Numbered from the stretch's first letter, positions 1 to 8,239 are shown. The stretch: DNA of 38,353 nt from an uncultured Bacteroidales bacterium (GCA_905234665.1 CAJOIV010000013.1:1-38353); one strand, 5' to 3'. Notes: generated by a model not told the origin, from the letters alone. Numbers and translations are program-made.

Positions 1-2
1 CA

Positions 3-602
3 GCCATGGAGAGCAATCCATACCCCGCCAGCATCACTATCAACCCCATACAACCCGTCAAGGCGGCCCTCACCGCCACCCCCTCAAGCCTCGACTACGA
101 CCACCCACGCCTGACCCTCCACGACGCCAGCACCGGCAACCGCAGCACTCCCTATGGCGGATGGGCCGGCCGCAACTGGTTCATCGACACCGTCCGTCTC
201 CCCTACTGGGAACCCGACATCACTATCGACATCTCCGACCCCTACCCCGACAGCGTCCGTATCCTCATGACGGCCTACTCGCCCACCTGCGCGGATAAAA
301 CCTCCATTGTCATCCCTTTCAACAAAGACCTCATCGCCATCCCCAACGTCTTTTCCCCAAAAGCCGACGACAACAATCTTTTCCTCCCTTCCATTCAAAA
401 CGTCGACTACTACCATCTCTACATATACAACCGCCTCGGCCGCCTCGTCTTTGAGACCTCCGACCCGACCCTCCCGTGGGATGGCACTCATCAAGGCGTC
501 CTCCAGCCCCAAGGCACCTACAACTACCGCATTGTCTATTCCCACTCCTATTCCCCAGCAGAACGTCACACCCTCTCCGGCACCATCACACTCCTCCGCT
601 GA
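3..602 (+). CDS. C-terminal part of a secreted protein with T9SS type B (gliding-motility) sorting domain, partial
   Basis: The reading frame is open to the left edge of the window, so only the C-terminal ~199 residues are seen and the true start lies upstream. The last ~95 residues match the CHU_C / gliding-motility-associated C-terminal pattern: an IPNVFSPKADDNN segment (family norm IPNAFTPNGDG followed by N/D), then YHLYIYNRLGRLVFET, then W.G...QPQGTYNYRI and a final beta strand. In Bacteroidota this domain directs Sec-exported proteins through the type IX secretion system and is removed at the surface. The upstream residues resemble the beta-rich linker (PKD-like) region common in such proteins. 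What the cargo domain does cannot be said from this fragment. It ends 116 bp before the next gene, which has its own promoter. Confidence 0.8.
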   Translation, partial: AMESNPYPASITINPIQPVKAALTATPSSLDYDHPRLTLHDASTGNRSTPYGGWAGRNWFIDTVRLPYWEPDITIDISDPYPDSVRILMTAYSPTCADKTSIVIPFNKDLIAIPNVFSPKADDNNLFLPSIQNVDYYHLYIYNRLGRLVFETSDPTLPWDGTHQGVLQPQGTYNYRIVYSHSYSPAERHTLSGTITLLR

Positions 603-649
603 CTCCCATCGGGGGCGACCTCCCATTCTCTGCCTCGCCTAAAAAAAAC

Positions 650-680
650 TTTGCGGATTGGGAAATAATGTGTACTTTTG
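650..680 (+). promoter_or_regulatory. Bacteroidota-type promoter
   Basis: TTTG at 650-653 and TACTTTTG at 673-680 are separated by exactly 19 bp, the consensus layout TTTG-N19-TAnnTTTG used by the Bacteroidota housekeeping sigma factor. It lies about 38 bp upstream of the start at 719 and would drive the 719-1727 gene pair. Confidence 0.75.
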
Positions 681-718
681 CAGTCTGAAAAGAAGACATG
701 GTATAATGCGTAACAGCA

Positions 719-1357
719 ATGGAAAAAAGTGATTTAGGACATATAATGGACAATCCCGGCAGTATCACCGCCGGGCAGGTTGAAGCATTGCGCCGCGAGC
801 GTGACGAGCACCCCTACTGCGCGCCGCTGCAGGTGCTGTCGCTCATGGCCGACAAGATGGGAGGCACTCCCTTGTGGGAGACGCAGACACCCCGTGTGTC
901 CCTCTATATGACAGAAGCCGGGCATCTCTACAGCCTGTTGGAGGACAAGAAACCCCAAAGCACGGCCAGCCCGTCCAGGCACACTCCGACAACGCAACAC
1001 GAGACAGTGGCAGAGGGCGACAGCGAATTCGATATCTTAAAGGAAATCAACGCGTACCAGGAGATTTCGTTCAAAACGGCTCCGAAGAGCGTCATCTTGA
1101 CCAATTTTCTGGAAAAAGACGGTGGAATAAGGCTCGACGCAGAGTCCTTCAAGGAGGTTCCGGTACAGGATTTGGCGAAAAAAAGCATCCAGCCCACAGA
1201 ATCGTTAGAAACTGAAACAATGGCCATTATGCTCATCCGACAGGGGAAAATAGATTCTGGCGTGGCCATTTATAAGAAATTAATATCCAAATATCCCGAA
1301 AAAAGTAGTATTTTTGCAGCCCGAATCGCCGAGGCCGAGAGCCTCCGCAAACAATAA
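719..1357 (+). CDS. Small TPR-like protein encoded before secG
   Basis: A 212-residue soluble protein without signal peptide or membrane segment. The N-terminal third is helical with a conserved-looking HPYCAPLQVLSLMADKM stretch. The middle is low-complexity and polar (residues ~80-110). The C-terminal ~40 residues (MAIMLIRQGKIDSGVAIYKKLISKYPEKSSIFAARIAEAE) have the spacing of one TPR helix pair. A protein of this kind immediately before secG recurs in Bacteroidota genomes from what I recall, but no function is established. It shares a strong promoter with secG and is separated from it by 31 bp, so co-transcription is likely. An alternative ATG nine codons in (746) is possible; I chose the first one after the promoter. 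Confidence 0.7.
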   Translation: MEKSDLGHIMDNPGSITAGQVEALRRERDEHPYCAPLQVLSLMADKMGGTPLWETQTPRVSLYMTEAGHLYSLLEDKKPQSTASPSRHTPTTQHETVAEGDSEFDILKEINAYQEISFKTAPKSVILTNFLEKDGGIRLDAESFKEVPVQDLAKKSIQPTESLETETMAIMLIRQGKIDSGVAIYKKLISKYPEKSSIFAARIAEAESLRKQ

Positions 1358-1388
1358 AAAAGAAGTATAATCAACAACAAACACAAAC

Positions 1389-1727
1389 ATGTACTCTTTC
1401 ATCGTAATCCTGATTCTGATAGTATGCGTTCTGCTGGCCGCTGTCGTGCTGGTGCAAAACTCGAAGGGTGGCGGACTGGCCGCTAACTTCTCAGCCCCCA
1501 ACCAGATTATGGGTGTGCGCAAGACCACGGAGACCATTGAGAAAATCACCTGGTGGATGTTCGGCATTCTGTTAGTGCTGTGCCTGATTGCCACACTGCT
1601 GATACCGAGAGGCAATGACCATGCTTCCCTCGCTTCCGATTTGACCGTCACCAACGCCACCGACGTGAACACCACCCCGATGGCCGCCCCGATGGCCACG
1701 GATGCCGCTCCCGCCACGGAAGAATAA
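1389..1727 (+). CDS. secG: Preprotein translocase subunit SecG
   Basis: SecG is the small third subunit of the SecYEG channel in the inner membrane. The protein has two membrane segments (residues ~3-22 and ~56-76). Between them is the family's characteristic cytoplasmic loop, including LVQNSKGGGLAANFS and the helix-capping segment before the second membrane helix. At 112 residues it has the usual length for Bacteroidota, with an Ala/Thr-rich C-terminal tail (APMATDAAPATEE) that varies between species. It follows the TPR-like gene by 31 bp and is followed by a hairpin that probably ends the transcript. Confidence 0.95.
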   Translation: MYSFIVILILIVCVLLAAVVLVQNSKGGGLAANFSAPNQIMGVRKTTETIEKITWWMFGILLVLCLIATLLIPRGNDHASLASDLTVTNATDVNTTPMAAPMATDAAPATEE

Positions 1728-1767
1728 ACCGACGCCGGCTTACAGCAGCCGCCACACAAAAAAATAG

Positions 1768-1797
1768 AAGAGGTTCACCCCGTGGGGCGAATCTCTT
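1768..1797 (+). terminator. Probable intrinsic terminator after secG
   Basis: A 14-bp stem (1768-1781 with 1784-1797, one G-T pair and one mismatch) built on CCCC/GGGG next to a tight GT turn. It is preceded by an A-run and followed by TTTGTTTG-like sequence. The T tract is interrupted, so efficiency is uncertain. The next start codon lies only 10 bp further on. Confidence 0.5.
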
Positions 1798-1807
1798 TGT
1801 TTGTAGC

Positions 1808-3256
1808 ATGGAAACGGTAGTCCGATACATCCTGTCACGATTCCCCCACCAGCCCACAGCGGGGCAAGAGGCAGTGTGCCACCGCATGGCAGAATTTCTC
1901 TTCGACCCCGACCCCATGTCCGCCTTCGTGCTGCGCGGCTATGCCGGCACAGGAAAGACCTCGTTAGTGAGCGCCCTGATACAGGCGGCTCCGGCATTGA
2001 AGCTGAAGACAGTACTGTTAGCGCCTACAGGAAGGGCTGCCAAAGTGCTGGCAGGATACAGTGGCCAGACGGCCTACACCATCCACAAGAAGATATACCA
2101 GACCATGACGGACAGCAACGGGGTCATGCATATAGGACGCGCCCAGAACAAGCACGCATACACGCTGTTCATCGTCGACGAGGCCTCAATGATAGGGCTG
2201 CAGTCGGAAAGGGGGTACGCCTGTCACGACCTGCTGGAAGACCTGATAGACTATGTGTCCGAAGGAAACCATTGCCGCCTGATGCTTGTGGGAGACACCG
2301 CGCAGCTGCCTCCCGTGGGAGCCGCCGAAAGCCCCGCACTGAGCCTGGAATACCTGCGGGCCAACACACCGCTACACCTGCACCACGGAGAACTCACCGA
2401 GGTGGTGCGCCAACAGAAGTCCTCGGGCATCCTGTACAACGCCACACTGCTGCGCGGACAGATAACGGCAATGGAAGGTGGCGACATGCCGGAGACGCCC
2501 CTCTTTGACTTAGAGGACTGCACGGATATCGTCCGCCTTGGCGGCGAGGAGCTGGAAGAAACCCTGAACCGCGAATATGACAAGGGGGGACTGGAGGAGG
2601 CTGTCATCGTGACACGCTCGAACAAAAGGGCCAACCTCTTCAACCAGGAGATACGCAACCGCGTGCTCTACCGCGAGGAGGAGGTGAACGCAGGAGACTA
2701 CCTGATGGTAGTGAAGAACAACTACTTCTGGCTGGACGCAGAGAGCAGCATCGGTTTCATCGCGAACGGCGACATTGTAGAGGTGCTGGCCGTAAGAAAC
2801 CGCGAAGAGCTGTATGGGTTCACCTTTGCCGATGCCACGCTGAGGTTCATCGACTATCCCGACGCGCCGACACTGGACTGCAAACTGCTACTGTCGACAT
2901 TACACTCAGAATCGCCTTCGCTGACGAACGAGGAGGCCCAGCGGCTGTTCGAAGAGGTGATGAAAGACTATGCCGACATCCCGACAAAGACGGGAAGGCT
3001 GAAGGCCGTGAAGCAGGATCCATACTACAACGCCCTGCAGATTAAGTTCTCCTATGCCCTCACCTGCCACAAGACCCAGGGAGGCCAATGGAGCACAGTG
3101 ATTGTAGACCAGGGATACCTGACGGACGAAATGCTGGACCGCGAGTACCTGAGGTGGCTCTATACCGCTGTGACCCGCGCGACAGGGAAAGTGTACCTGC
3201 TGAACTTCCAAGACAAATTTTTCACCTCCGGGGATACTATTTCGCGCGATTTGTAG
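1808..3256 (+). CDS. RecD-like SF1B DNA helicase / ATPase
   Basis: A 482-residue ATPase of the RecD/TrwC-like SF1B helicase group. Visible motifs: Walker A GYAGTGKT at residues 44-51, motif Ia APTGRAAK (~72-79), Walker B VDEAS at 123-127, motif III VGDTAQLPPVG at 161-171 and a VVRQ motif after it. Near the C terminus are the UvrD_C_2-type LTCHKTQGGQW and motif VI YTAVTRA (452-458). It lacks the long N-terminal domains of full RecD2. In Bacteroidota this short form is usually annotated as an ATP-dependent RecD-like helicase and probably acts 5'-3' in repair. It precedes rpoN by 11 bp on the same strand, so they are likely co-transcribed. The ATG at 1808 sits just after the secG terminator. Confidence 0.88.
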   Translation: METVVRYILSRFPHQPTAGQEAVCHRMAEFLFDPDPMSAFVLRGYAGTGKTSLVSALIQAAPALKLKTVLLAPTGRAAKVLAGYSGQTAYTIHKKIYQTMTDSNGVMHIGRAQNKHAYTLFIVDEASMIGLQSERGYACHDLLEDLIDYVSEGNHCRLMLVGDTAQLPPVGAAESPALSLEYLRANTPLHLHHGELTEVVRQQKSSGILYNATLLRGQITAMEGGDMPETPLFDLEDCTDIVRLGGEELEETLNREYDKGGLEEAVIVTRSNKRANLFNQEIRNRVLYREEEVNAGDYLMVVKNNYFWLDAESSIGFIANGDIVEVLAVRNREELYGFTFADATLRFIDYPDAPTLDCKLLLSTLHSESPSLTNEEAQRLFEEVMKDYADIPTKTGRLKAVKQDPYYNALQIKFSYALTCHKTQGGQWSTVIVDQGYLTDEMLDREYLRWLYTAVTRATGKVYLLNFQDKFFTSGDTISRDL

Positions 3257-3267
3257 TTATAAGAGGT

Positions 3268-5751
3268 ATGATTGGCCAACAACAGAAGATGAAGATGCAG
3301 CAGAAGCTCTCGCCTCAGCAGTTGATGCTGATGCAGATGCTTCAATTGCCCGTCACTGAGTTGGAACAGACCCTCAAAGAAGAGGTAGAGAAAAACCCAC
3401 TGCTGGAGATTACCGACGAAGCCCCCGCACACATGGAGTCACTGCCCGAAGCAGATGATGGGGACAACCTGATGCAAGATTCCGACGACGACGATTACAG
3501 CTACCGTGAGCGTCAGGAGCGCGACCGCAATCAGGACAGGCATGAGATGATGTATGTGGCCGAAATCTCGTTCGTGGAACGGCTGACGGAGCAATTGGCC
3601 CTCAAGCCCTTAACCGACAGGCAGAGATTAATCGCGGGAGAACTGATAGGAAGCCTGGACGACGCGGGCTACCTGAGCCGCGGGGTGTCGCTGATAGCCA
3701 ACGACATGGCCTTCACGCAGGGCCTGGAGGTGAGCGACGACGAGGTCCTGGAGGTACTGAAGGTGGTGCAAAGCCTTGACCCGGCAGGTATCGGCGCGAG
3801 GACACTGCAGGAGTGCCTCTCCCTGCAGCTGCACCGGCAGGCAGAGCCCGACGCATCTCCGTCGGGCGAAACGGCGGTTCGCCTGGCCACACGGGTGGTG
3901 GACAACTGTTTCGACGACTTCGTAAAGCACAACTACGACCGCATCGCCGAGCGGCTGGACATCAACGAGGAGCAACTGCAAGAGGCCATCGATTGCATCC
4001 GCAGCCTCAACCCCAAACCCGGCATGGGTGACGGCGAGACGGCCCAGGCACATTATATCATCCCCGACTTCATTGTCACACGCATGGACGAGACGTTGCA
4101 CCTTGCGTTGAACGACAGCCATCTGCCCCAACTAAAACTGGATGCCTACTATCAGGACATGCTGAAAGAGATGAAGGCATCGGCACGACCCACGGCAGGC
4201 GACAAGGAGGCCATAGAATACCTGCAGACCAATCTGGACAACGCCAACAGCCTGATAGAGACCCTACGGCAACGGCAGGTGACGATGCTGCGCGTGATGC
4301 AGGCCATCATGCGGCGACAGAAACGATTCTTCCTGACAGGCGACAACGCCGACCTGAAACCTCTGCTGCAGAAAGATGTAGCCGAACAGACAGGCTACGA
4401 TATCTCGACCGTCTCGCGCGTGGTGAACAGCAAGTATGTGCAGACAGAATTCGGCACCTTCCTGCTGAAGGACTGCTTCTCGCAAGGCATCACCACGGAA
4501 AGCGGCGACGAGGTCTCAACAGAGGCCATCAGACAAGAGCTGCAACAGTTGGTGGATAACGAGGACAAGCGCAACCCTCTGACAGACGACGAACTGGCAC
4601 AACGCCTGAATGAGAACGGATACCCCGTGGCACGCCGCACAGTGGCCAAATACCGTGAGCGCATGGGCATCCCCATCGGACGGCTGCGCAGGATGCTGAA
4701 GGTGCTGCTGCCCTTGCTGCTGTTGGGCTCAGGCATGGCCCAAGCCCAGCAGCCACAGAAGGAGAGTTACTTCGACTCCATCATCAACAGCCGCATACGC
4801 GAAGGCGAACGCAAAACCCGCGAGGCCAACAACCCACGACAGAAAGACAAGAAGACGCAAAAGTCGGACAAAGCCCGCCCGGCACTGGAAATACACGAGC
4901 CGGAACCAGACCCCACAGCCATCGACTCGGCCTTGGCAGCCGAAGACGAGCTTATTGATATAATGTATGATGCCAGCATCCCTCCCCCCTCGATGCTGTG
5001 GTACGGACGCGACCTTTCCGGCACCCATGTGAGGCTGAAGAACCTCTCTATGGACTCGTTGCCCGACGAGATTAGCATCCGACTGCTGAAAGGCGACGAG
5101 AAATTCTGCTTTCCGGTAAAGAACATCATCACATCGCCTTATGGCTGGCGCTTTCGCTGGAACCGTCCGCACAGGGGGGTAGACATACGCCTGAACACTG
5201 GCGACCCCGTCCGCTCGGCCTTCAACGGCGTGGTACGTATCGCACGACCCATGGGGGCCTACGGCAACCTGGTGGTGGTGAGACACTACAACGGACTAGA
5301 GACGGTGTACGGCCACCTGTCGAAGATTAAAGTGAAACCACTGCAGGTGGTGCGCGCCGGACAGGTGCTGGGACTCGGCGGCAGCACGGGACGCAGCACA
5401 GGCCCCCACCTCCATTTCGAGGTGCGCTTCCAATACGAGCCCTTCGACCCGGAATGGATCCTCGACTTCACGAACTACACCCTCCGCACCCGCAAGCTGT
5501 ATCTCGACAAGACCTACTTCGGCATCCGTCGCCCCAAATCGGGCGAGACGCTGGAATTCAAGGCCGACAAGAGTATCGTGCCCGAGGCCGCCCCTATAGC
5601 GAGGTCCAACCGTCCCATACACATCACCGCCCGCGAGGGAGACTCGCTGGAGACCATCGCCGAGCGAAACAAGACCACCGTCGATGCCCTCAAGAAACTG
5701 AACCCTGACCTCAAGAAGGTGAAGAAGGGCGTCAAGGTGCGAGTAAGATAA
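3268..5751 (+). CDS. rpoN: RNA polymerase sigma-54 factor (RpoN) continuing in frame into a secreted M23/LysM peptidase
   Basis: Residues 1-475 are a complete sigma-54: a Gln/Leu-rich region I (1-50), an acidic linker (~60-90), the core-binding region, a helix-turn-helix (DVAEQTGYDISTVSRVVN) and the RpoN box ARRTVAKYRE at 455-464. Sigma-54 proteins normally end about ten residues after this box. Here the frame has no stop and runs straight into a signal peptide (residues 476-494, ending AQA-Q), a linker, an M23 peptidase domain with all metal ligands (H635/D639; H714 and H716) and a C-terminal LysM domain (~785-827). RpoN is cytoplasmic and M23 enzymes cut peptidoglycan in the periplasm, so one polypeptide is unexpected. 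Either it is a real fusion or an internal start at 4693 makes the peptidase separately. The start at 3268 gives the canonical MIGQQQKMKMQQKLSPQQLM opening; an upstream extension would overlap the helicase gene. Confidence 0.85.
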   Translation: MIGQQQKMKMQQKLSPQQLMLMQMLQLPVTELEQTLKEEVEKNPLLEITDEAPAHMESLPEADDGDNLMQDSDDDDYSYRERQERDRNQDRHEMMYVAEISFVERLTEQLALKPLTDRQRLIAGELIGSLDDAGYLSRGVSLIANDMAFTQGLEVSDDEVLEVLKVVQSLDPAGIGARTLQECLSLQLHRQAEPDASPSGETAVRLATRVVDNCFDDFVKHNYDRIAERLDINEEQLQEAIDCIRSLNPKPGMGDGETAQAHYIIPDFIVTRMDETLHLALNDSHLPQLKLDAYYQDMLKEMKASARPTAGDKEAIEYLQTNLDNANSLIETLRQRQVTMLRVMQAIMRRQKRFFLTGDNADLKPLLQKDVAEQTGYDISTVSRVVNSKYVQTEFGTFLLKDCFSQGITTESGDEVSTEAIRQELQQLVDNEDKRNPLTDDELAQRLNENGYPVARRTVAKYRERMGIPIGRLRRMLKVLLPLLLLGSGMAQAQQPQKESYFDSIINSRIREGERKTREANNPRQKDKKTQKSDKARPALEIHEPEPDPTAIDSALAAEDELIDIMYDASIPPPSMLWYGRDLSGTHVRLKNLSMDSLPDEISIRLLKGDEKFCFPVKNIITSPYGWRFRWNRPHRGVDIRLNTGDPVRSAFNGVVRIARPMGAYGNLVVVRHYNGLETVYGHLSKIKVKPLQVVRAGQVLGLGGSTGRSTGPHLHFEVRFQYEPFDPEWILDFTNYTLRTRKLYLDKTYFGIRRPKSGETLEFKADKSIVPEAAPIARSNRPIHITAREGDSLETIAERNKTTVDALKKLNPDLKKVKKGVKVRVR
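4693..5751 (+). CDS. M23-family murein peptidase with LysM domain (alternative product from an internal start)
   Basis: Read from ATG 4693 this is a 352-residue export-ready protein of a type common in Bacteroidota. It has a signal peptide (MLKVLLPLLLLGSGMAQA, cleavage before QQ), a charged linker, an M23/LytM domain with HxxxD (H160/D164) and HxH (H239/H241) zinc ligands, and a LysM peptidoglycan-binding domain at the end. All catalytic residues of the family are present, so it should be an active endopeptidase or a close relative of the NlpD/EnvC group. It is in the same frame as rpoN with no stop between. If the two are translated separately, ribosomes must start internally, as no ribosome-binding sequence stands out. 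I list it so that the peptidase is not overlooked; the fused reading is given separately. Confidence 0.6.
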   Translation: MLKVLLPLLLLGSGMAQAQQPQKESYFDSIINSRIREGERKTREANNPRQKDKKTQKSDKARPALEIHEPEPDPTAIDSALAAEDELIDIMYDASIPPPSMLWYGRDLSGTHVRLKNLSMDSLPDEISIRLLKGDEKFCFPVKNIITSPYGWRFRWNRPHRGVDIRLNTGDPVRSAFNGVVRIARPMGAYGNLVVVRHYNGLETVYGHLSKIKVKPLQVVRAGQVLGLGGSTGRSTGPHLHFEVRFQYEPFDPEWILDFTNYTLRTRKLYLDKTYFGIRRPKSGETLEFKADKSIVPEAAPIARSNRPIHITAREGDSLETIAERNKTTVDALKKLNPDLKKVKKGVKVRVR

Positions 5752-5782
5752 GAAGCTATAAACTAAAAAGTAATAACAAAAG

Positions 5783-6265
5783 GTGAAAAAAGTAAACCTC
5801 TCCGACTACAACCCTGCCACCGTACCCGACGGCAGCGACTACAAGGTCGCCATCGTAGTGGCCGAATGGAATCCCGAAATCACCAACGCCCTCCTGCAGG
5901 GTGCCCACGAGACCTTGCTGGAGCATGGTGTAAAAGAGGATAACATACGGGTGATACCCGTGCCGGGCAGTTATGAGTTGACCACAGGGGCCGACATAGC
6001 CCTTGCCGATTCCGCCTGCGACGCCGCCATCTGCCTGGGATGCGTCATACAAGGCGAGACGCGCCATTTCGACTTCATCTGCGAGGCTGTCTCGCAAGGA
6101 TTGACAAACCTCAGCCTGAAGCGCGAGAAACCCGTCATCTTCGGTCTATTGACCACTAACGACATGCAGCAGGCCCGCGACCGCTCCGGCGGACGGCACG
6201 GCAACAAGGGTGTCGAAGCCGCTGTCACAGCCCTCAAGATGATACGTCTCAACAAGGAACGATAA
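5783..6265 (+). CDS. ribH: 6,7-dimethyl-8-ribityllumazine synthase (riboflavin synthesis)
   Basis: RibH condenses 5-amino-6-ribitylamino-uracil with 3,4-dihydroxy-2-butanone 4-phosphate, the penultimate step of riboflavin synthesis, as a cytoplasmic oligomeric shell. The 160-residue protein shows the family blocks in order: VVAEWNPEIT (substrate loop), VPGSYELT (usual GAFEIP position), LGCVIQGETRHFDF with the catalytic His at 95, and FGLLTTNDMQQARDRSGG near the end. The frame needs a GTG start at 5783, because no in-frame ATG exists between the upstream stop and the conserved region. It begins 31 bp after the peptidase stop and 1 bp separates its stop from fmt, so the three are probably one operon. 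Confidence 0.93.
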   Translation: MKKVNLSDYNPATVPDGSDYKVAIVVAEWNPEITNALLQGAHETLLEHGVKEDNIRVIPVPGSYELTTGADIALADSACDAAICLGCVIQGETRHFDFICEAVSQGLTNLSLKREKPVIFGLLTTNDMQQARDRSGGRHGNKGVEAAVTALKMIRLNKER

Positions 6266-6266
6266 G

Positions 6267-7214
6267 ATGATGCCGAAAGTAGTCTTCATGGGCACCCCCG
6301 ACTTCGCCGTCGGCAGCCTCGATGCCATCGTCCAGGCGGGATTCCCCGTTGTGGGGGTAGTGACCGTCCCCGACCGCGCCACCGGTCGTGGACTGAAACT
6401 CACCCAATCGCCTGTCAAGCAATACGCCATCACGCACGGCCTGCCCCTCCTGCAGCCCGAAAAACTACGCGACCCCGACTTCCAGACAGCGCTGAAATCC
6501 TGGGAGGCCGACATCTTCGTGGTGGTGGCCTTCCGTATGCTACCCCAGAGCGTATGGGCCATGCCACCTATGGGGACCTTCAACCTGCACGCCTCACTTC
6601 TGCCCCAATACCGCGGTGCAGCCCCCATCAACTGGGCCATCATCAACGGAGAACACGAGACTGGGGTGACGACATTCCTTCTCAATGAACGCATCGACGA
6701 GGGGAACATCCTGATGCAGGAGTCCACCCCCATCACTCCCGACGACAACGCCGAGAGCCTGCACGACCGTCTTGCCACGATAGGCAGCCGCCTCGTGGTG
6801 GAGACCCTTCACGGACTGTCCAACGGCACCCTCCAGGGCCGTAGACAAGAGACAACAGAAACGCTGCACTCTGCACCAAAGATTTTCAAGGCAGACTGCG
6901 CCATCGACTGGCGACAGCCCGGGCAGCGCATCGTCGACTTCGTGCGAGGGCTCTCGCCCTACCCCGCCGCCACCATGACACTCATGGACGGGAAAGGGGA
7001 AATCCAGTCCTTCAAGGTTTACGATGTCACCTTCGAACCCTCGCAAAACAGCATCATCGGAGAGCTTTCAACCGACCAGAAAACGTTCCAAAAAGTCGGC
7101 GTGGCGGATGGATTTATTCATATTGCAAGCCTTCAACTGAGTGGGAAGAAAAGAATTAACATATCCGAATTCCTCCGCGGATACGACATAAAAGACTGGA
7201 AAGTAATCATATAA
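6267..7214 (+). CDS. fmt: Methionyl-tRNA formyltransferase
   Basis: Fmt formylates Met-tRNAfMet from 10-formyl-tetrahydrofolate for translation initiation. The 315-residue protein has the expected length. It carries the N-terminal MGTPDFAV motif, the folate-binding and catalytic set N106, H108 and D144 inside GTFNLHASLLPQYRGAAPINWAI and RIDEGNIL, and a C-terminal tRNA-binding domain including DWRQPGQRIVDFVRGLSPYPAA. Two adjacent ATG codons (6267, 6270) are possible starts. One base separates it from ribH, which suggests translational coupling. The downstream 120 bp hold an AT-rich palindrome and the promoter for the HU gene. Confidence 0.95.
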   Translation: MMPKVVFMGTPDFAVGSLDAIVQAGFPVVGVVTVPDRATGRGLKLTQSPVKQYAITHGLPLLQPEKLRDPDFQTALKSWEADIFVVVAFRMLPQSVWAMPPMGTFNLHASLLPQYRGAAPINWAIINGEHETGVTTFLLNERIDEGNILMQESTPITPDDNAESLHDRLATIGSRLVVETLHGLSNGTLQGRRQETTETLHSAPKIFKADCAIDWRQPGQRIVDFVRGLSPYPAATMTLMDGKGEIQSFKVYDVTFEPSQNSIIGELSTDQKTFQKVGVADGFIHIASLQLSGKKRINISEFLRGYDIKDWKVII

Positions 7215-7238
7215 GAATCGCACACCACACCTTCGGAG

Positions 7239-7257
7239 TTTTTTTTTCGAAAAAAAA
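7239..7257. other. AT-rich palindrome (T-run, CG, A-run) after fmt
   Basis: Nine T, then CG, then eight A form an inverted repeat with almost no loop. The preceding CTTCGGAG plus the T-run could end fmt transcription, although no GC stem of useful length is present. The same tract could act as a bent-DNA or UP-like element upstream of the HU promoter. Which role applies cannot be decided from sequence. Confidence 0.35.
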
Positions 7258-7258
7258 G

Positions 7259-7289
7259 TACGCAGATAAGAAAAAAATCCCTATATTTG
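7259..7289 (+). promoter_or_regulatory. Promoter of the HU gene
   Basis: TATATTTG at 7282-7289 matches TAnnTTTG. The position 19 bp upstream (7259-7262, TACG) only partly matches the TTTG upstream element. It lies 45 bp before the chosen start at 7335, inside AT-rich DNA. Confidence 0.65.
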
Positions 7290-7334
7290 CAGTCGGAAAA
7301 GAAAAGAATTATTAACCCCTAAAATTCAATGTCC

Positions 7335-7595
7335 ATGAACAAAACCGAATTAACTAGCGCCATGGCTGCCAAAGCCGGCATCTCGAAAGTCGACGCAGGA
7401 AAAGCCGTTGCCGCTTTTGTCAACACAGTGAAAGCAGAACTGGCCAAGGGCAACAAGATTACCTTGGTTGGTTTCGGTACCTTCAGCGTTCAGGAGCGCC
7501 CCGCTCGCGTAGGCCGCAACCCCCGCACCGGCAAGAACATCAAGATTGCCGCCAAGAAGGTCGCCAAATTCAAAGCTGGAAAGGGTCTCATCTAA
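7335..7595 (+). CDS. HU-family histone-like DNA-binding protein
   Basis: An 86-residue basic protein that starts [25 protein letters not shown], as HU proteins do. It contains the signature [22 protein letters not shown], which forms the DNA-embracing beta arm, and ends in a Lys-rich strand ([14 protein letters not shown]). It binds and bends duplex DNA as a dimer in the nucleoid. An ATG two codons earlier (7329) would add Met-Ser. I prefer 7335 because the canonical family N terminus is MNK. It is monocistronic: own promoter upstream and a strong terminator directly downstream. Confidence 0.95.
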   Translation: MNKTELTSAMAAKAGISKVDAGKAVAAFVNTVKAELAKGNKITLVGFGTFSVQERPARVGRNPRTGKNIKIAAKKVAKFKAGKGLI

Positions 7596-7611
7596 TCCCT
7601 CAGCAACGCAA

Positions 7612-7650
7612 AATAAAGAGGGCTGCTCTTCTGGAGCAGCCCTCTTTATT
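7612..7650. terminator. Bidirectional intrinsic terminator between HU and marC-like genes
   Basis: AATAAAGAGGGCTGCTC (7612-7628) pairs perfectly over 17 bp with 7634-7650 around the loop TTCTG. The stem carries an A-rich left foot and a T-rich right foot, so it works in both directions for the two convergent genes. The right foot overlaps the stop codon of the minus-strand gene. Confidence 0.93.
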
Positions 7651-8239
7651 ATTGGATATTGAATGACTGTATCAGCGCTCCTAGGTTTGTCGTGAAGAGT
7701 TTCACACAGATGGCCAACAGGATGACACCGAAGAATTTCCTTAGGATGGAGATGAGCGTGGCGCCAAGGAGCTTCTCCAGTTTGTCAATGTAGTGCAGCA
7801 CAAGGAAGTCTATCACAATATTAAGGAGAAGGGCAATAAGGATATTGACGTCGCTGTATTCTGCACGGAGGGAGATGATGGTGGTCAGGGCGCCGGGACC
7901 GGCGATGAGCGGGAAGGCAATGGGCACCACAGTCGAGCCGCTATCGCCCGCCTCGGTCTTGAATATCTCCACCCCAAGAATCATCTCGAAAGCCATGATG
8001 AAGAGTACGATACTTCCCGCCACGGCGAAAGACTGGATGTCCACTCCAAAGAGTTGCAGGGCGGCATCACCCAAGAAATAGAATAGCAGGAAGATGCCTA
8101 ACGACACCACTGCAGCCTGCCACGCGCTGAACTTCCGCCCGCTGTGCTTCAACGACAAGAATATGGGTATCGACCCCGTAATGTCGATGATGGCAAAGAG
8201 CACCAGGAACGCGCTGAATATCTCCTTTACTGACAGCAT
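7649..8239 (-). CDS. MarC-family integral membrane protein
   Basis: A 196-residue, strongly hydrophobic protein with about six membrane segments. It has the MarC/UPF0056 blocks LFAIIDITGSIPIFLSL near the N terminus (family norm: DPxGxxP), GVEIFKTEAGDSGSTVVPIAFPLIAGPGALTTII in the middle and KFFGVILLAICVKLFTTNLG at the end. The molecular function of the family is not settled; the old link to antibiotic resistance was not supported for E. coli MarC. A TTG two codons upstream (8245) is possible, but the ATG at 8239 is preferred. It follows the S46 peptidase gene by 29 bp on the same strand, with a 6-bp inverted repeat (8255-8269) between, and probably shares its transcript. Confidence 0.88.
   Translation of the reverse strand: MLSVKEIFSAFLVLFAIIDITGSIPIFLSLKHSGRKFSAWQAAVVSLGIFLLFYFLGDAALQLFGVDIQSFAVAGSIVLFIMAFEMILGVEIFKTEAGDSGSTVVPIAFPLIAGPGALTTIISLRAEYSDVNILIALLLNIVIDFLVLHYIDKLEKLLGATLISILRKFFGVILLAICVKLFTTNLGALIQSFNIQ

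Noticed and set aside
3088..3267. N-terminal extension of rpoN by 60 codons
   Set aside because: It overlaps the end of the helicase gene and has no similarity to sigma-54; the frame begins properly at ATG 3268.
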